A stretch of 64,000 nt of DNA. Source: Saturnia japonica (lineage: Eukaryota; Arthropoda; Insecta; Lepidoptera; Saturniidae). The position numbers and the translations under genes were made by a program. The notes below the pieces were generated by a model. The model worked only from the letters and a program-made list of their open reading frames with translations, was not told where the DNA came from and did no database searches. This document shows, in pieces, positions 12,596-22,845 of the stretch (positions are counted from its first letter, which is position 1; every line of letters begins with the position of its first letter). Where the stretch lies: contig CM065310.1 in NCBI GenBank assembly GCA_033032175.1, positions 5,518,001-5,582,000 of the forward strand. The letters run 5' to 3'.

Positions 12596-13120
12596 GAAGA
12601 AAAATATCAGAAAAATATACTTCCAAAGGAACAGGAAAGACAAACAGACCGATATATTTTTTTAATTCGAGAAAGTAGCATTTATGTAAGTGCTTGATAA
12701 CTTGAAGTACAATATGTAAAAAAAAAGTACATTTACATGTACAGACAGAAGTACAGATTTATTAATATAGATACGGTTTTTCTTTCTTTTTTTTACAAAG
12801 AAAGTTGCAATGAATGACTTATTAGCAATCAATGCTATCGTTTTTGGATTCACAGTGCGTGACATGTTCTTGCGTGTTTAGTTATGTACGGTACGTAACA
12901 TTGAAAGCAAAATACTGATGTATCGGCAAACTTGCAACGTAATAGTAAAAATTGATCGTTTTCATTATTTCATTTGCGGTTGTTACCTGTTAATAAACTT
13001 GTGCACGTTTGATCTAGGTTTTAAACTAGGTAAAATATGCTTTCATTAAACATTAAAAAATTTATATTGCATTCTGTAATAAATTTCAGGATAAGAGCTC
13101 TTGCTGATTTAATTTTTAAA

Positions 13121-13316
13121 GATCTGGGCGACCGAGCTGTGCTCGGTTTCATATAAACAAAAAAAAGAAAAGAAAAGCACCTATCTAGGTAAACTTGGAA
13201 TGTAAAATATTATCTAAATAAAAAGTTTCATCGAAATCGTTGGAGCCGTTTCCGAGAAACCAATTACATATATATATATATATATATATAACAAGAATAT
13301 AATATAATAAGATAAA
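13121..13316 (+). repeat. Family I dispersed repeat with (TA)n
   Basis: Contains GGGCGACCGAGCTGTGCTCG, a short near-palindrome, then TATCTAGGTAAACTTGG and GTTGGAGCCGTTTCCGAG. It ends in a TA microsatellite (13267-13290). Related copies are at 6635-6716 and 32945-33115. Confidence 0.6.
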
Positions 13317-15044
13317 TTTTAAATGATTTATGGTCTAATAATAAACATAATACGAAATTAAACGTTTATTATGAAATTTTGTATCTGTAGATATATCATA
13401 TTCATAATTATATAGGTAATTTATTATCCAAATATTTTACTTTCTTGTAAAAAAACTCTAAAATCGACTTTACTGATTTATGAAATTTTGTACTCTGTAA
13501 GTTTATTTAATAATTATATATAATATTACCAAATTATGAAAACAAATCTAAATATTAATATTATTTATACTCTACCGATTGTAATGAATTTTTGTATACA
13601 GGGAGTATGGATATGTAAATATGTATTACATATGTATGTATATACATATATGTATACTATAAAAATTATCATTATTACTCCAAAAAGTCATAAAATATGA
13701 GTAAAAATAAAGATAGGAGACGTTAATTATTACTGGTTCATAAACGCGAGCAGAACTGCAGGCATTGCTAGTAAAAGTATAATCCTTATTAATAAGACAT
13801 CACAATATTACTTTTTTATCCTATTTAAGTATAAGGCAACGAAACGTAGTACATCAATATTGCAATAAAAAATCGACTAGGTAAGTATAAAGAAACTTTA
13901 GGTCGCGATCTGGATGACAGCGGGCGCGCTATTTTGTATGGTGCTATTCGCGATGACAGCGGCGCGGGTAATACGAGCGTAACGCTCCAGTCGAGTTGTA
14001 GATGCACGTTTTAACAGTCATAGTAACATCCTGTTTCTTACCTACACCATTTTTTTAAGAGATGTCAGTCGAGAAAATCATTTCAATAGTTTAAAAACCT
14101 CACCAATAAGAACAGAGAATATAATAATCATAAAAATAAAAGGATAATTAATCAATTATTGGAATTAAACCATCCGGATTCTTCTTCTTCTTCTTTGGTC
14201 TTCATAATTTCATTTTATTTTTATTTTCTTTTTTGTTGTTGTATGATTAGTAATTACAGTCAAGGTGCGTGTAAAATAGAATAAAACTTACACGTTCTAA
14301 TACGGGCCAATTTGATTGGAGAATCACATTAACCATTTTGGCGAACCTTTTACCCCTCAACCCCTACCTATTCCAACCGCCTTAGCACGAACACTATTGA
14401 CAAAATTCACTCAAATTAAAAATCAAAAACTGAGATTCTGGTGCTTTTGGATTTGGGTGAAATTTTGTATTCAGATAATGCCATATAAAGCTCGGTCACC
14501 TAGATATTGACCACAATAATTCATAACAAACAAAAGAACTAAGTACTATAGAAAATATCATGTCGCAGTATCGACATTGCACACTAGCTCGTCACAAAAT
14601 TTCAACGTGGCCACAAACCTAGAAACCACAAATCTAAAATGGGCCACCAAGTCGCCGCCCGCATCGCACCGCCTCCTACTGTCATTCAGTTCGCGGCCTT
14701 ATAATGTTCAAGGTTTTTCCAATTGGTTCCAATGATATGCATGTAAGAAGTCATAAAGATGTTTTAACAAACCGTTTAATCACAATAAGTATTGTGTAAT
14801 ATATTATTATATATCATAACAATAAATAAACAAATTATATTTAATATACCAAACTTATCTGTACTTTTAAAAATATCATGTTTATAAAAAATGGGGACTA
14901 GCGGTTACATGATTCTTATTATAGTATAATTTTTTACGCATAATTATAGACAAGAGTTTATGATTTTTTTAAACCAATTTACATTTTACGGTAGATAAAT
15001 ATACGAAACATAACAAAAAAAAAAGATACCGTATATAATAGGTA
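13317..15044. other. AT-rich stretch, no gene recognised
   Basis: A GC-richer patch at about 13900-14000 gives a short minus-strand frame but has no family or splice support. A CTT microsatellite sits near 14180. Confidence 0.4.
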
Positions 15045-16306
15045 TTTACCTGTGAAATTGCCGTTCTGCAGTACTGGCCATTTCAAATCAAAATAATTTT
15101 TGTTTGGCTAAGAATTCTAATTTCAAATTAATGTTATTTTAAAAACATGGAATTCTTTTTCCAAAAGTAGTAATTTGTTTATTGATTAGTGTTACATTTT
15201 CATCGCATTTCAATCTTTTTTGTCATCATGGATACGTTAAAGATTCGAGTAATTATAGAATATGAGTACCGTCGTGGTAACAACGCAGCACAAGCGGCAC
15301 GCAACATCAACGACGTTTACGGAGCTAACACTACAAACCAACGCACCACCTGTTATTGGTTTGCTCGCTTCCGTTCTGGGAATTTCGACCTGAATAATGA
15401 ACCTCGCGGTCGTCCGAAGACTTTGGTCGACAATGACGAATTAAAGGTGATCGTGGAAGCTGATGATACACAATCTACGGCTGAATTAGCAGCAGCTTTC
15501 GACGTTAGCGTCAAAACAATATTGGTCCATTTGCGTCAAATTGGCAAGGTAAAAAAGCTTGACAAATTGGTGCCCCACGAACTCAATGATCGCCAGCGCG
15601 AAGTACGCCTCGAGACGTGCCATGCACTGCTCAACAGATACACAAATGAAGGAATTTTGAATCGCATTATTACCTGCGATGAAAAATGGATTCTGTTTGA
15701 TAACCGCAAGCGCTCAGCAAGTTGGTTGAATACTGGTTCAGCACCTAAACAATGCCCTAAACGAAAACTTACCCCTAGAAAAGGGATGGTCACTGTTTGG
15801 TGGTCTAGCGCCGATGTGATTCATCACAGCTTCATACCAAATGGTGTGTGATGTGTACTGTGAAAAACTGAACACAATGATGGAAAAGCTGGCACATCTC
15901 CAACCAGCATTGGTCAATCGCTCGTCTCCGCTGCTCCTGCACGACAACGCGCGACCTCATACTGCACAGCAGACGGTCTCCAAGTTGCAAGAACTGGGGT
16001 TGGAAGTTCTCCGTCATCCGCCCTACTCACCAGACCTTGCGCCTACAGACTACTACTTTTTCCAGAATTTGGATGACTCCTTGGCGGGAAAAAAATTCAA
16101 TACCCGAGAGGCAGTATAAAATGCCTTTGAAGAATTTGTTGCCTCCCGTCCAGCTGATTTCTTTAAGAAGGGCATCAATAAACTGCCACTGTGCTCGCAA
16201 AGATGCATTGTTTGCATGGGTGATTACTTCGATTAATACAAATAAAAAATACATGAAAAAAATTTGTTTAAATTTTTTCATACAAAACGGCAATTTCATA
16301 GGTAAA
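15045..16306 (+). mobile_element. Mariner transposon, cecropia-like, defective
   Basis: About 1.26 kb, a normal mariner length, bounded by imperfect inverted ends: TTTACCTGTGAAATTGCC on the left and its counterpart TTTACCTATGAAATTGCC, read on the minus strand, on the right. A TA dinucleotide precedes the left end (15043-15044), as expected for the mariner target site. The right flank reads GA rather than TA, so the duplication is not preserved there. It encloses one broken transposase reading frame on the plus strand. Confidence 0.88.
15228..16236 (+). pseudogene. Mariner transposase pseudogene (DD34D type)
   Basis: Starts at an ATG beginning MDTLKIRVIIEYEYRRG. The paired-type DNA-binding half includes WFARFRSGNFDLNNEPRGRP; the linker is KLDKLVPHEL; the catalytic half has ITCDEKWILFDN, then WWSS, HDNARPHTA and YSPDLAPTDYYFF. 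All three catalytic Asp are present. The reading frame breaks at about 15843, where a few codons between IPNG and DVYCEKL appear deleted. A TAA at 16117-16119 interrupts REAV/NAFEEF. The C-terminus MGDYFD then ends at the expected place. Residue pattern and C-terminus match what I know of the cecropia subfamily. Confidence 0.88.
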
Positions 16307-16744
16307 GATCTAATATTATATTCTGTCTATTGCCCTCTGGCTTGACTGGGCGATAAAAAATGTATCTTATGTCCTATTCCACAACAATATTGCCTTTTAT
16401 GCCAAATTTTGGGTAAAATCTGTCTGGCTTGGTGCATAGTTGATGGACAAACATTCTCATAAACGTAGGTACATTCACACAGTTATTTTATAACTACCTA
16501 CTATCAATAAAGAAGTAAAGTTTATAAGTACATAATTAGTAATCTCTGAAACTTCTGATACGATCTTAAAAAATCTATTACAGATAGAAAACTACAGTCT
16601 CCCTGAGTAAACTAGGACTTATTTTAATGTTATTAAATATTATATTGTAATTAACGCGAACAAAGTCGCGGGCGGTTACTAGTACATATAAATACAAAAC
16701 GAAATGAACATCGAACATAGTTCTGTACCTGATTTACAGAATAA

Positions 16745-17035
16745 CATAAAGGTGCCAAACAAGCATACGGCCCGCCTGATGGTAAGCGGCAACCGTAGCC
16801 TATGGTTTAGGTTTCACTAGGTTATTTGGCTGCGAACTTCTGTGGGGTGGAGGTATTCCACAAGTCGGACTGCTCCAAGTAGAGAGAAATCTCTAAAGAA
16901 TTTTCTCTGTGACCTACCTCTCTTTGTACTCTTTGTACCTCCTCCATGGAGCTCTGGAAACCCTACTTACCGCAGGAACACAACACTAGGTTATTTGGCT
17001 GTGATCTTCTGTAGGGTCCAGGTATTCCACCAGTC
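16745..17035 (+). repeat. Family D dispersed repeat
   Basis: Contains CATACGGCCCGCCTGATGG, GGAGCTCTGGAAACCCTACT, GCAGGAACACAACACTAGG and CTGTGATCTTCTGTAGGGTC. Related copies lie at 33415-33525 and 36470-36680 (minus) and 47810-47925 and 56140-56300 (plus). An internal block, GGTTATTTGGCTG...TTCTGT.GGGT, is itself partly duplicated in this copy. It is a common lepidopteran repeat in my experience, but I cannot name its class. Confidence 0.65.
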
Positions 17036-17436
17036 ATGAATGAATGTACGATGCCATACAACTTCTGATTCCACAAAAGTTACTCAAGCCGAAAGCCGAG
17101 CCAAGGTTACGAAAGCGATTCCCTTGTAATAATAATGCATTACTGCAATATTAATTTACGCTTTAACATATCCGCTTTTATTGCATAAACCTAATCGTTT
17201 GTAATATCACTGCGATTTATGTTTTCCTCTGATAAAGTATTCAACAAATTACTCATATTTTATATTGGGAAACGCATAATTCAATTAATCGCTTGATTAC
17301 TTACAAAGATGTTCTGAGTGATTTGTGTGTTTCAGCGAGCCTGCATTATATTTCCTTTATGTTTGTAAATTGTACAATGTTCACCTAGAGTATTATGAGA
17401 TATTGTTTGTATTTAGAGATTATAATAAACTTTTTT

Positions 17437-17990
17437 AGTAGCACGGCAAATTGATGGTACTACCCCTGATGGTTTTTTTAGAACCATAAGGATTCTGGAG
17501 CCTCAGACGGCTTTTACAGCTTCACCGTGGCTTGGGGCGAACGTTTAAGGCAATTAACCGCGAAAGCGAGGCAACATGCTGAAGGGTGCCAAAGTGGCCG
17601 AACCTCGACTTGGGCTTTTGCCGTAATAACAATTAAGTTGCGAACTGGCTTACTCCCTATCCGTAGAAATTCGAGCTAAACTAAGTTACACATATATACA
17701 TGTCCCTGCCTCCTATTTACTTGTGTGGGGTGCAGTATAATGGTGTCTGTTAGTAGCTAGTGATTGCAAGTGCATTGACACTTGTATCGCGCGAGCGGCT
17801 GCTAGACTCAAGGGCTCCAAATCGACGGAACGGACCTAGGCTTCAGTTGCCGCAGGAGAGAGTGGACGTGGCGGGTGTGCTTATCCCTGATGCTAAGTAC
17901 AATAGAACATAACGGCAACCGCAGTGAGATCAGCAATCCATCGACGGTTGCCGTTGTCATGGCGGCCTGCATAAAATCTCTTCACGTTAC
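17437..17990 (+). repeat. Family C repeat split by a LINE fragment
   Basis: The left part (17437-17471) carries GTAGCACGGCAAATTGATGG and the right part (17883-17990) carries CAATCCATCGACGGTTGCCG then GTTGTCATGG. In the uninterrupted copy at 49905-50075 these blocks are about 70 bases apart. Here a minus-strand Jockey tail lies between them. Confidence 0.7.
17472..17882 (-). mobile_element. 5'-truncated Jockey LINE, 3' end only, with TSD
   Basis: Read on the minus strand it matches the end of ORF2 and the 3' UTR of the LINE at 1-4122 (GGACGTGGCGGGTGTG, CCTAGGTCCGTTCC, GGCCACTTTGGCACCC, GGTGAAGCTGTAAAAGCC), ending in a run of A that is seen as T at 17473-17479. The flanks ACCCCTGATG (17462-17471) and ATCCCTGATG (17883-17892) form a 9-of-10 target-site duplication. 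More diverged from the main LINE than the copy at 25779-26280. Confidence 0.8.
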
Positions 17991-18899
17991 GCTTCAAGGA
18001 CCTGATGTCGTAAGAACACATTGGTTGGGAGATTCCAAAGTTTCACATTACGACAAGATAAGACTGAAATAACTTTTTGGAGATTATCGTAAAACTGTGA
18101 CTGCGAAGTACGTGTGGTTTTGTTGTGGAAAGAAGAAGAAGGAATTAGAAGTAACTATTAAAATAGCGGTAAGAATTCCGCAGTTCGTAATATATTTATT
18201 ACACAGTAATTATTTTCTTCACGTCGTTATATTTTACTCATATTATTGACAATAATCTTATAGCCCATGAATTATGGAGTTACATGTACATCTAAATCTT
18301 ATGTTGTTATTGTTGTTCAAATGTGCATCAAAATCGGCAGAAAATTAATACAAATCTAATTTTTTGTTAAGAAAAATTATGATTCGTAAAAGTATTACTG
18401 AAATGTACATTTTTTTTCAGTTTAGCTCTCATCCCGCTGTATGTAACTTCGTTAGAAAATCTATGAAACAGAATTAAAAATGTCCGATCAATGCGAGCGT
18501 AGCCGCGGGGAAAGAAATAGTTACAAACAAATCAGGTTTTGGAGGTTTATTTTATTGTAATTATCATAATTTATTATTAAGGATATGTAAAATTAAAGTT
18601 ATTAATAAAATTATCTTAAGCTAAGAAAACGATAGTAATTAAATTATTATTTGTGAAAAAATTACATGCTTTTAATCGTCCATACGTGTAATAAACATGA
18701 ATAAAAATTAATAAAGTATTGTATTTTAAAATAAGGTTATATTCTCAATAGGTTCTAATATACATTACATCGTAAATAATTCAAGTAGTAGAATATTATA
18801 ATTGGCAGAATTAAATTAATAATTAAGCTTATACGATTGCATTATTATGATTGTATATTTAAATATACAATAAAATAATTATACATACAAGAATTATTA
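17991..18899. other. AT-rich stretch downstream of gene 1
   Basis: No coding frame seen. A perfect 20-base palindrome, TTGTATATTTAAATATACAA, lies at 18851-18870, about 30 bases past the stop codon of gene 1. No AATAAA was found close to that stop. A family A-like scrap (GCGAGCGTAGCCGCGGGG) is at about 18493-18510. Confidence 0.45.
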
Positions 18900-21737
18900 T
18901 TAACCAATGATACGTAAATTAAATGGCGTTTGTGCTATCTGTAAAGGTACTGGGGTTTGTGATATCTGTAAAGGTACTGGGGTTTGTGATATCTGTAAAG
19001 CGACTGGTGTTTGAGTTAATGTCGTGTTCGATGGCAACATATTCATATGCCAATTTCCCCTTCTCTTGGACATGATGAAGCTCATTCCAGCTGAAACAAA
19101 ATAAATAAATAATTTGAAACAATGGTGAGTTTATTCTGAATTTTATTAAAGCCACAGAGTTAATGAAAGGTTAGACCTGACATCCAAAGATGTGTGTTAC
19201 ATATAAATATGATAACCATTTGTTATACTTTTTATCATAGCGAAATCTAGGCCCAGTTTTTTCATCCGTAGTAAAAGACACTATAGTTAGATTGACCATA
19301 ACTAAAATGGTAACCAATGTTATAGTCCAAGCCGAGCGATTAAATTTTCTTACAAATGTCACATATTTGACATAATTGGTTGGTTTTTAACTATGAATAA
19401 AAATACGCATCGGCCATTATTTTAATCATTTGGTACAGAATCTGACCATTGGTTGAGTTAACTACGGATCAAAGCTGGACCTAATAACACAATTTCTTAC
19501 AAGGCTATTTAATTCTAAACTATGCATAGCTTATATTATAGTAACTAAGAGGGAAGCCGATATCTGTCTTATGTTAAAGATAATGTAATGTAACTTATAA
19601 TGCGAGTGTGAAAGGAAACGTTGGAAGAGAAAGGCCTAGACGAACATTCATCGATCAAATCGGAGACGTTCTGAAGAAAGGTCAGGTCATGAGTACCTAC
19701 TCTAAACCGACGAGCATGCATGAGAAGATTAATGAATGTCGAAGAAGCGAAAGATGTATGCCAGGATCGTAGCAGGTGGAAGGACGTGGTCTCTGCCTAC
19801 CCCGATGGGAAATAGGCGTGATTTATGTATTAAAGATTGTACTTATTACAAATATGTTCTAATCGAGGTTAGTAAACTCAGATATGTTATTGAAATCGGC
19901 CGTTATTCAACCGATTGCAGATCTATACTTTACTAAATCTATGATATAACCACTTATGTCAGTTACTGTATTAGCAGTGACTTTTCAAAATGCTTTTACT
20001 CACTGATGATGGGCAAATATAATTAAATAAAAAGTTAAATTTGGTTAAAGAAATGTGTCAGATTTCTCAAGATAATATTAAATACAATCGTAGTGACAAA
20101 TATTTCAATAGAATAAGTAATTTTATATTATTTATCTAATGATTATAATAAATATTTATAATTTAAACTAACATTATAAAGCTCAATATATAATTTGAAG
20201 GTGATATACTCTGGCAATACCAGTCAAGATTGAAAAAAAAAATTGTTGTATTTTATGACCTAAGTATTTATTGAGGCAGAATATAGGCTACATAACCTTA
20301 TGTTACGACCCTAAGGAACAGTGTAATATTTTTTTATTTTTTTTACAATCAATAGGCTCGCGTTTGACCACTATACCTGATCGTAAGTGATGATATGGTC
20401 TACGATGCAGCACGCTTGCCTAGAAGGTACCTATTCAATCGAGACTTAAAGATACTCAGGTTATAATTATCGGGAAATACGAAACCCGGCAAAGTGTACC
20501 ACTCTTTAGCGGTGCGCATTATAAATGTGCTAGCAAAACGCTTTATGCGCACTGGTGGAATGTTTACCATAAATCGATGACGCTTCGCCGTGTCTCTTGT
20601 CGTCCGATGGTGGAATTACCATGAACGTCAAGTAATTAGGGAAGCTGTAGGCAAGTACGGTAAGGGACAACAATGATAGGCAACACGGGTGCGTTGGCGG
20701 TAGCGCGATGGGTAGATAGTCGATTAAATCTAACACGGGTGAAACCGTGGTATAGATCTTGTGATACATACGCATCGAAAGATTGAGGTCACCGGGGCGA
20801 TTTCGTGGTCGCGGACCGCAATCGCAGAACTCATCGTAAGTATCATCATCACATGTGATAGTACACCACAGTAAACTAAAAAAGGGCTGAAATATTAAAT
20901 ATAAATATTATTGCAGTTCATTTTGTTTTAAATACAAAAAGTTGTTAATGTAAATATAAACTACAATTTTTTTAATTGTATTTTGAGTTATTTCAGTTCT
21001 ACTATCCTATTAAGTCAATATAACATATTTTATACTGATATTTGTGAATATAAAATCTTCAAAAAGTTTGTACAAGAATTTTGAATATCTATACGAGTTG
21101 ATCCTTTTGAAGTTTTTTGCGGATGGTTTAGCGGTTTTTATTTAAAATTCATAAAATTGTGATAATATAGCTGGTATTTTGCATAATAAGGCTTGATTAT
21201 TGGGCACAAATATATAGGATTAGAAATAATAACATGGACGACGAATTCTGAGATCCCACAAAAGCTCCCTAAAAAGTTCTAACAAGAGAGCTACCATCTT
21301 GTTACAATACTGAAATAATCATAGGACAGGATACTCTAGATTCACTCGATAATGGCAGTAATGGTCTTCAATAAAGAGGACTAGTTGCCAAGTTAGGAAG
21401 AAGAACATAGATAAGAGGAGCCTATATTAACTTTTTTGTTCAAAAATTTCTTAAATTAAGTGATACAAAAGCTAAGTTTTTTTAAATATAGGGTTTAATG
21501 AAAATAATACAAAATTGATTTATTATTTATGCTATTGTTTATCCATAATTTTCCATATTTATATTCCTTAATCGTTATAATAACAAAATAAAACAAAAAT
21601 TGTTTCTTTGCAATGTGTACTTGGGGTATAGTTTACATTTTTTTAGGAAATAATATTGAAAAACCTACCTTTGCAGCAATGACTTCAAAGAATAGAAACA
21701 TCACAATAATATACGAAAACACTCGCACGTCAGCCAT
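18900..21737 (-). CDS. Gene 1: small secreted four-cysteine protein, 3 exons
   Basis: Exons are 21669-21737, 20772-20886 and 18900-19090 (69 + 115 + 191 nt), encoding 124 residues. All introns begin GT and end AG; phases are 0 and 1. Exon 1 is a complete signal peptide starting [17 protein letters not shown] and ending VIAAK. Exon 2 encodes [20 protein letters not shown], then CDCG and a basic PRPRNRPG, ending LNLSM. Exon 3 holds [15 protein letters not shown], then three imperfect 9-residue units (QTPVPLQIS type), ending NLRIIG. Four cysteines (CX3CX8CXC) suggest two disulphides. Gene 2 is its paralogue and supports every splice site. The function is unknown to me. A secreted peptide, adhesive or matrix role is only a guess. 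KRR could be a processing site. Confidence 0.82.
18938..19018 (-). repeat. 27-bp tandem repeat inside gene 1 exon 3
   Basis: About three units, each containing GGTACTGGGGTTTGTGATAT on the plus strand and CTGTAAA, encode the VPLQISQTP units. Two units are almost identical and the edge units have drifted (GCGACTGGTG, GATAGCACAAACG on the coding side), as expected for unequal copying. Confidence 0.85.
19612..19815 (+). pseudogene. LINE remnant in gene 1 intron 2 (RTE-like C-terminus)
   Basis: Plus-strand translation gives [19 protein letters not shown], followed by MHEKINE and, after a frame change, a [15 protein letters not shown] stretch. I know this order ([14 protein letters not shown] ... 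V(V/S)SAYP) as the carboxyl end of repetitive lepidopteran LINE ORFs. It lies opposite in strand to the host gene. Confidence 0.6.
20640..20758 (-). repeat. Family B repeat next to gene 1 exon 2
   Basis: TCTAACACGGGTGAAACCGT at the right end is the inverted head shared by copies at 24170-24262, 58925-59030, 63090-63256 and, in the other orientation, 60135-60365. Its head lies about 13 bases past the 5' splice site of gene 1 intron 2. A further GC-richer stretch at about 20338-20520 resembles the body of the SINE copies (TAAGTGATGATATGGTC). Confidence 0.6.
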
Positions 21738-21858
21738 GTTTTATGATTTCTTCATGAAAAACATGAAACTAACTTATTTCATACTTATACCGCGAACTTT
21801 GCGTAATACAAAACTGTATTACAAAAACATTGCTACGGAAATTCATGAAGTAACACAA

Positions 21859-21864
21859 TTTATA
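21859..21864 (-). promoter_or_regulatory. TATA box of gene 1
   Basis: GCATATAAATTG on the minus strand, 122 bases before the ATG. Gene 2 has TATAAA at 126 bases from its ATG, and the intervening leader is partly conserved (TTACGCAAAG...CGCG.TATAAGT on the coding side). The transcription start is expected about 30 bases further down. Confidence 0.65.
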
Positions 21865-21989
21865 TGCGTTTATTCTTTAAAATAAAACAGGTTTGAGGTG
21901 TAATTTAAGCCGCTCCCAGATCAATAGTCCAGGAGCTAGTCTGTTATTCATTTCGCCCTTTTTTTGTCAGCCATTACGTCTGCGAAATA

Positions 21990-22335
21990 TTTTATTTTTT
22001 TCGTTATAGGTTTAGCGTTGTGGCCGCAATCTTACCTGTTCTTATCTTATGTGACGATGTGGCCCAAGATGGTAGCACAATAATTCTAGTGGAAACCTGA
22101 CTCTGAAATGCAGCTGCCGGACAAACACCTATTGGTGTTTGGCTACAGATTTTCAACTTGAGAGTGGTAACTAACCAGGCGGGCATTAGAAAAAACCCTA
22201 CCCCCATGCTTGCTTGCATGCTATGGTTTCATCACGATGTTTTCCTTCACCGATAGCTCAAGCTCATAGTAGGGATTCGAACTCACGTCGATCGACGCGG
22301 AGTTTGTATATGTTACCAACTGAGCCATCATTACA
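21990..22335 (-). repeat. tRNA-derived SINE, near full length
   Basis: On the minus strand it opens AATGATGGCTCAGTTGGTAA (A-box-like) and has GTGAGTTCGAATCCCTACTA (B-box-like), then a unique body ending in CGCTAAACCTATAACGAAAA. Lacking an intact cloverleaf and followed by a conserved non-tRNA body, it is a SINE rather than a tRNA gene. It lies between genes 1 and 2. Confidence 0.8.
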
Positions 22336-22836
22336 TAAAAGAAAATCATTGCATTGCAAAATAATTATTTATAACCCTGAATTTAGTAGACATTTTATTA
22401 TTTATTTATTTTGAATAACGTTACGTTTTAATAAACAGAAAATGTCTACTAGAGCACTGCAAGAAATGAAATATACTTATATTTAAATATTATTTAAACT
22501 TCATTAACTGTATATATAAATAATTAGATGAAAAAATTTTTTGCAAGTGAAATCTCAAAATCGTAGAAAAGAAAGAAAAATAATATTGTATATATCGGAA
22601 AGTTGTCTTATGTATTAAATCCTTTCAATTTGGCTTATTGTTATTGTATTTTCGATTTTCTTACCAAAAATTTAGCGGATCGAATATCTCCTACAAAAGC
22701 ATTTAATTTAGCACTTTAAAGAAAACAAAGATTATAAAAAGGAATACACCATGTTTTTATTAAACATATATGCTCAAAAAATGCAAAAAAAACAATGTTA
22801 CCTACATATTTTATATACATAAATTTAAAGTTGCAC

Positions 22837-22842
22837 TTTATT
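22837..22842 (-). promoter_or_regulatory. Polyadenylation signal of gene 2
   Basis: AATAAA on the minus strand 4 bases after the TAA of gene 2; another AATAAA overlaps the stop codon itself. Such a compact 3' end suits a short mRNA. A usable downstream element was not confirmed. Confidence 0.5.
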
Positions 22843-22845
22843 TTT

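Noticed and set aside
18851..18870. Perfect 20-base palindrome as a transcription terminator of gene 1
   Set aside because: All A/T and in an AT-rich region; eukaryotic mRNA ends are not set by such hairpins, so it is recorded only as a curiosity.
20530..20775. Minus-strand open frame overlapping gene 1 exon 2
   Set aside because: Mostly family B repeat sequence and in a different frame from exon 2.
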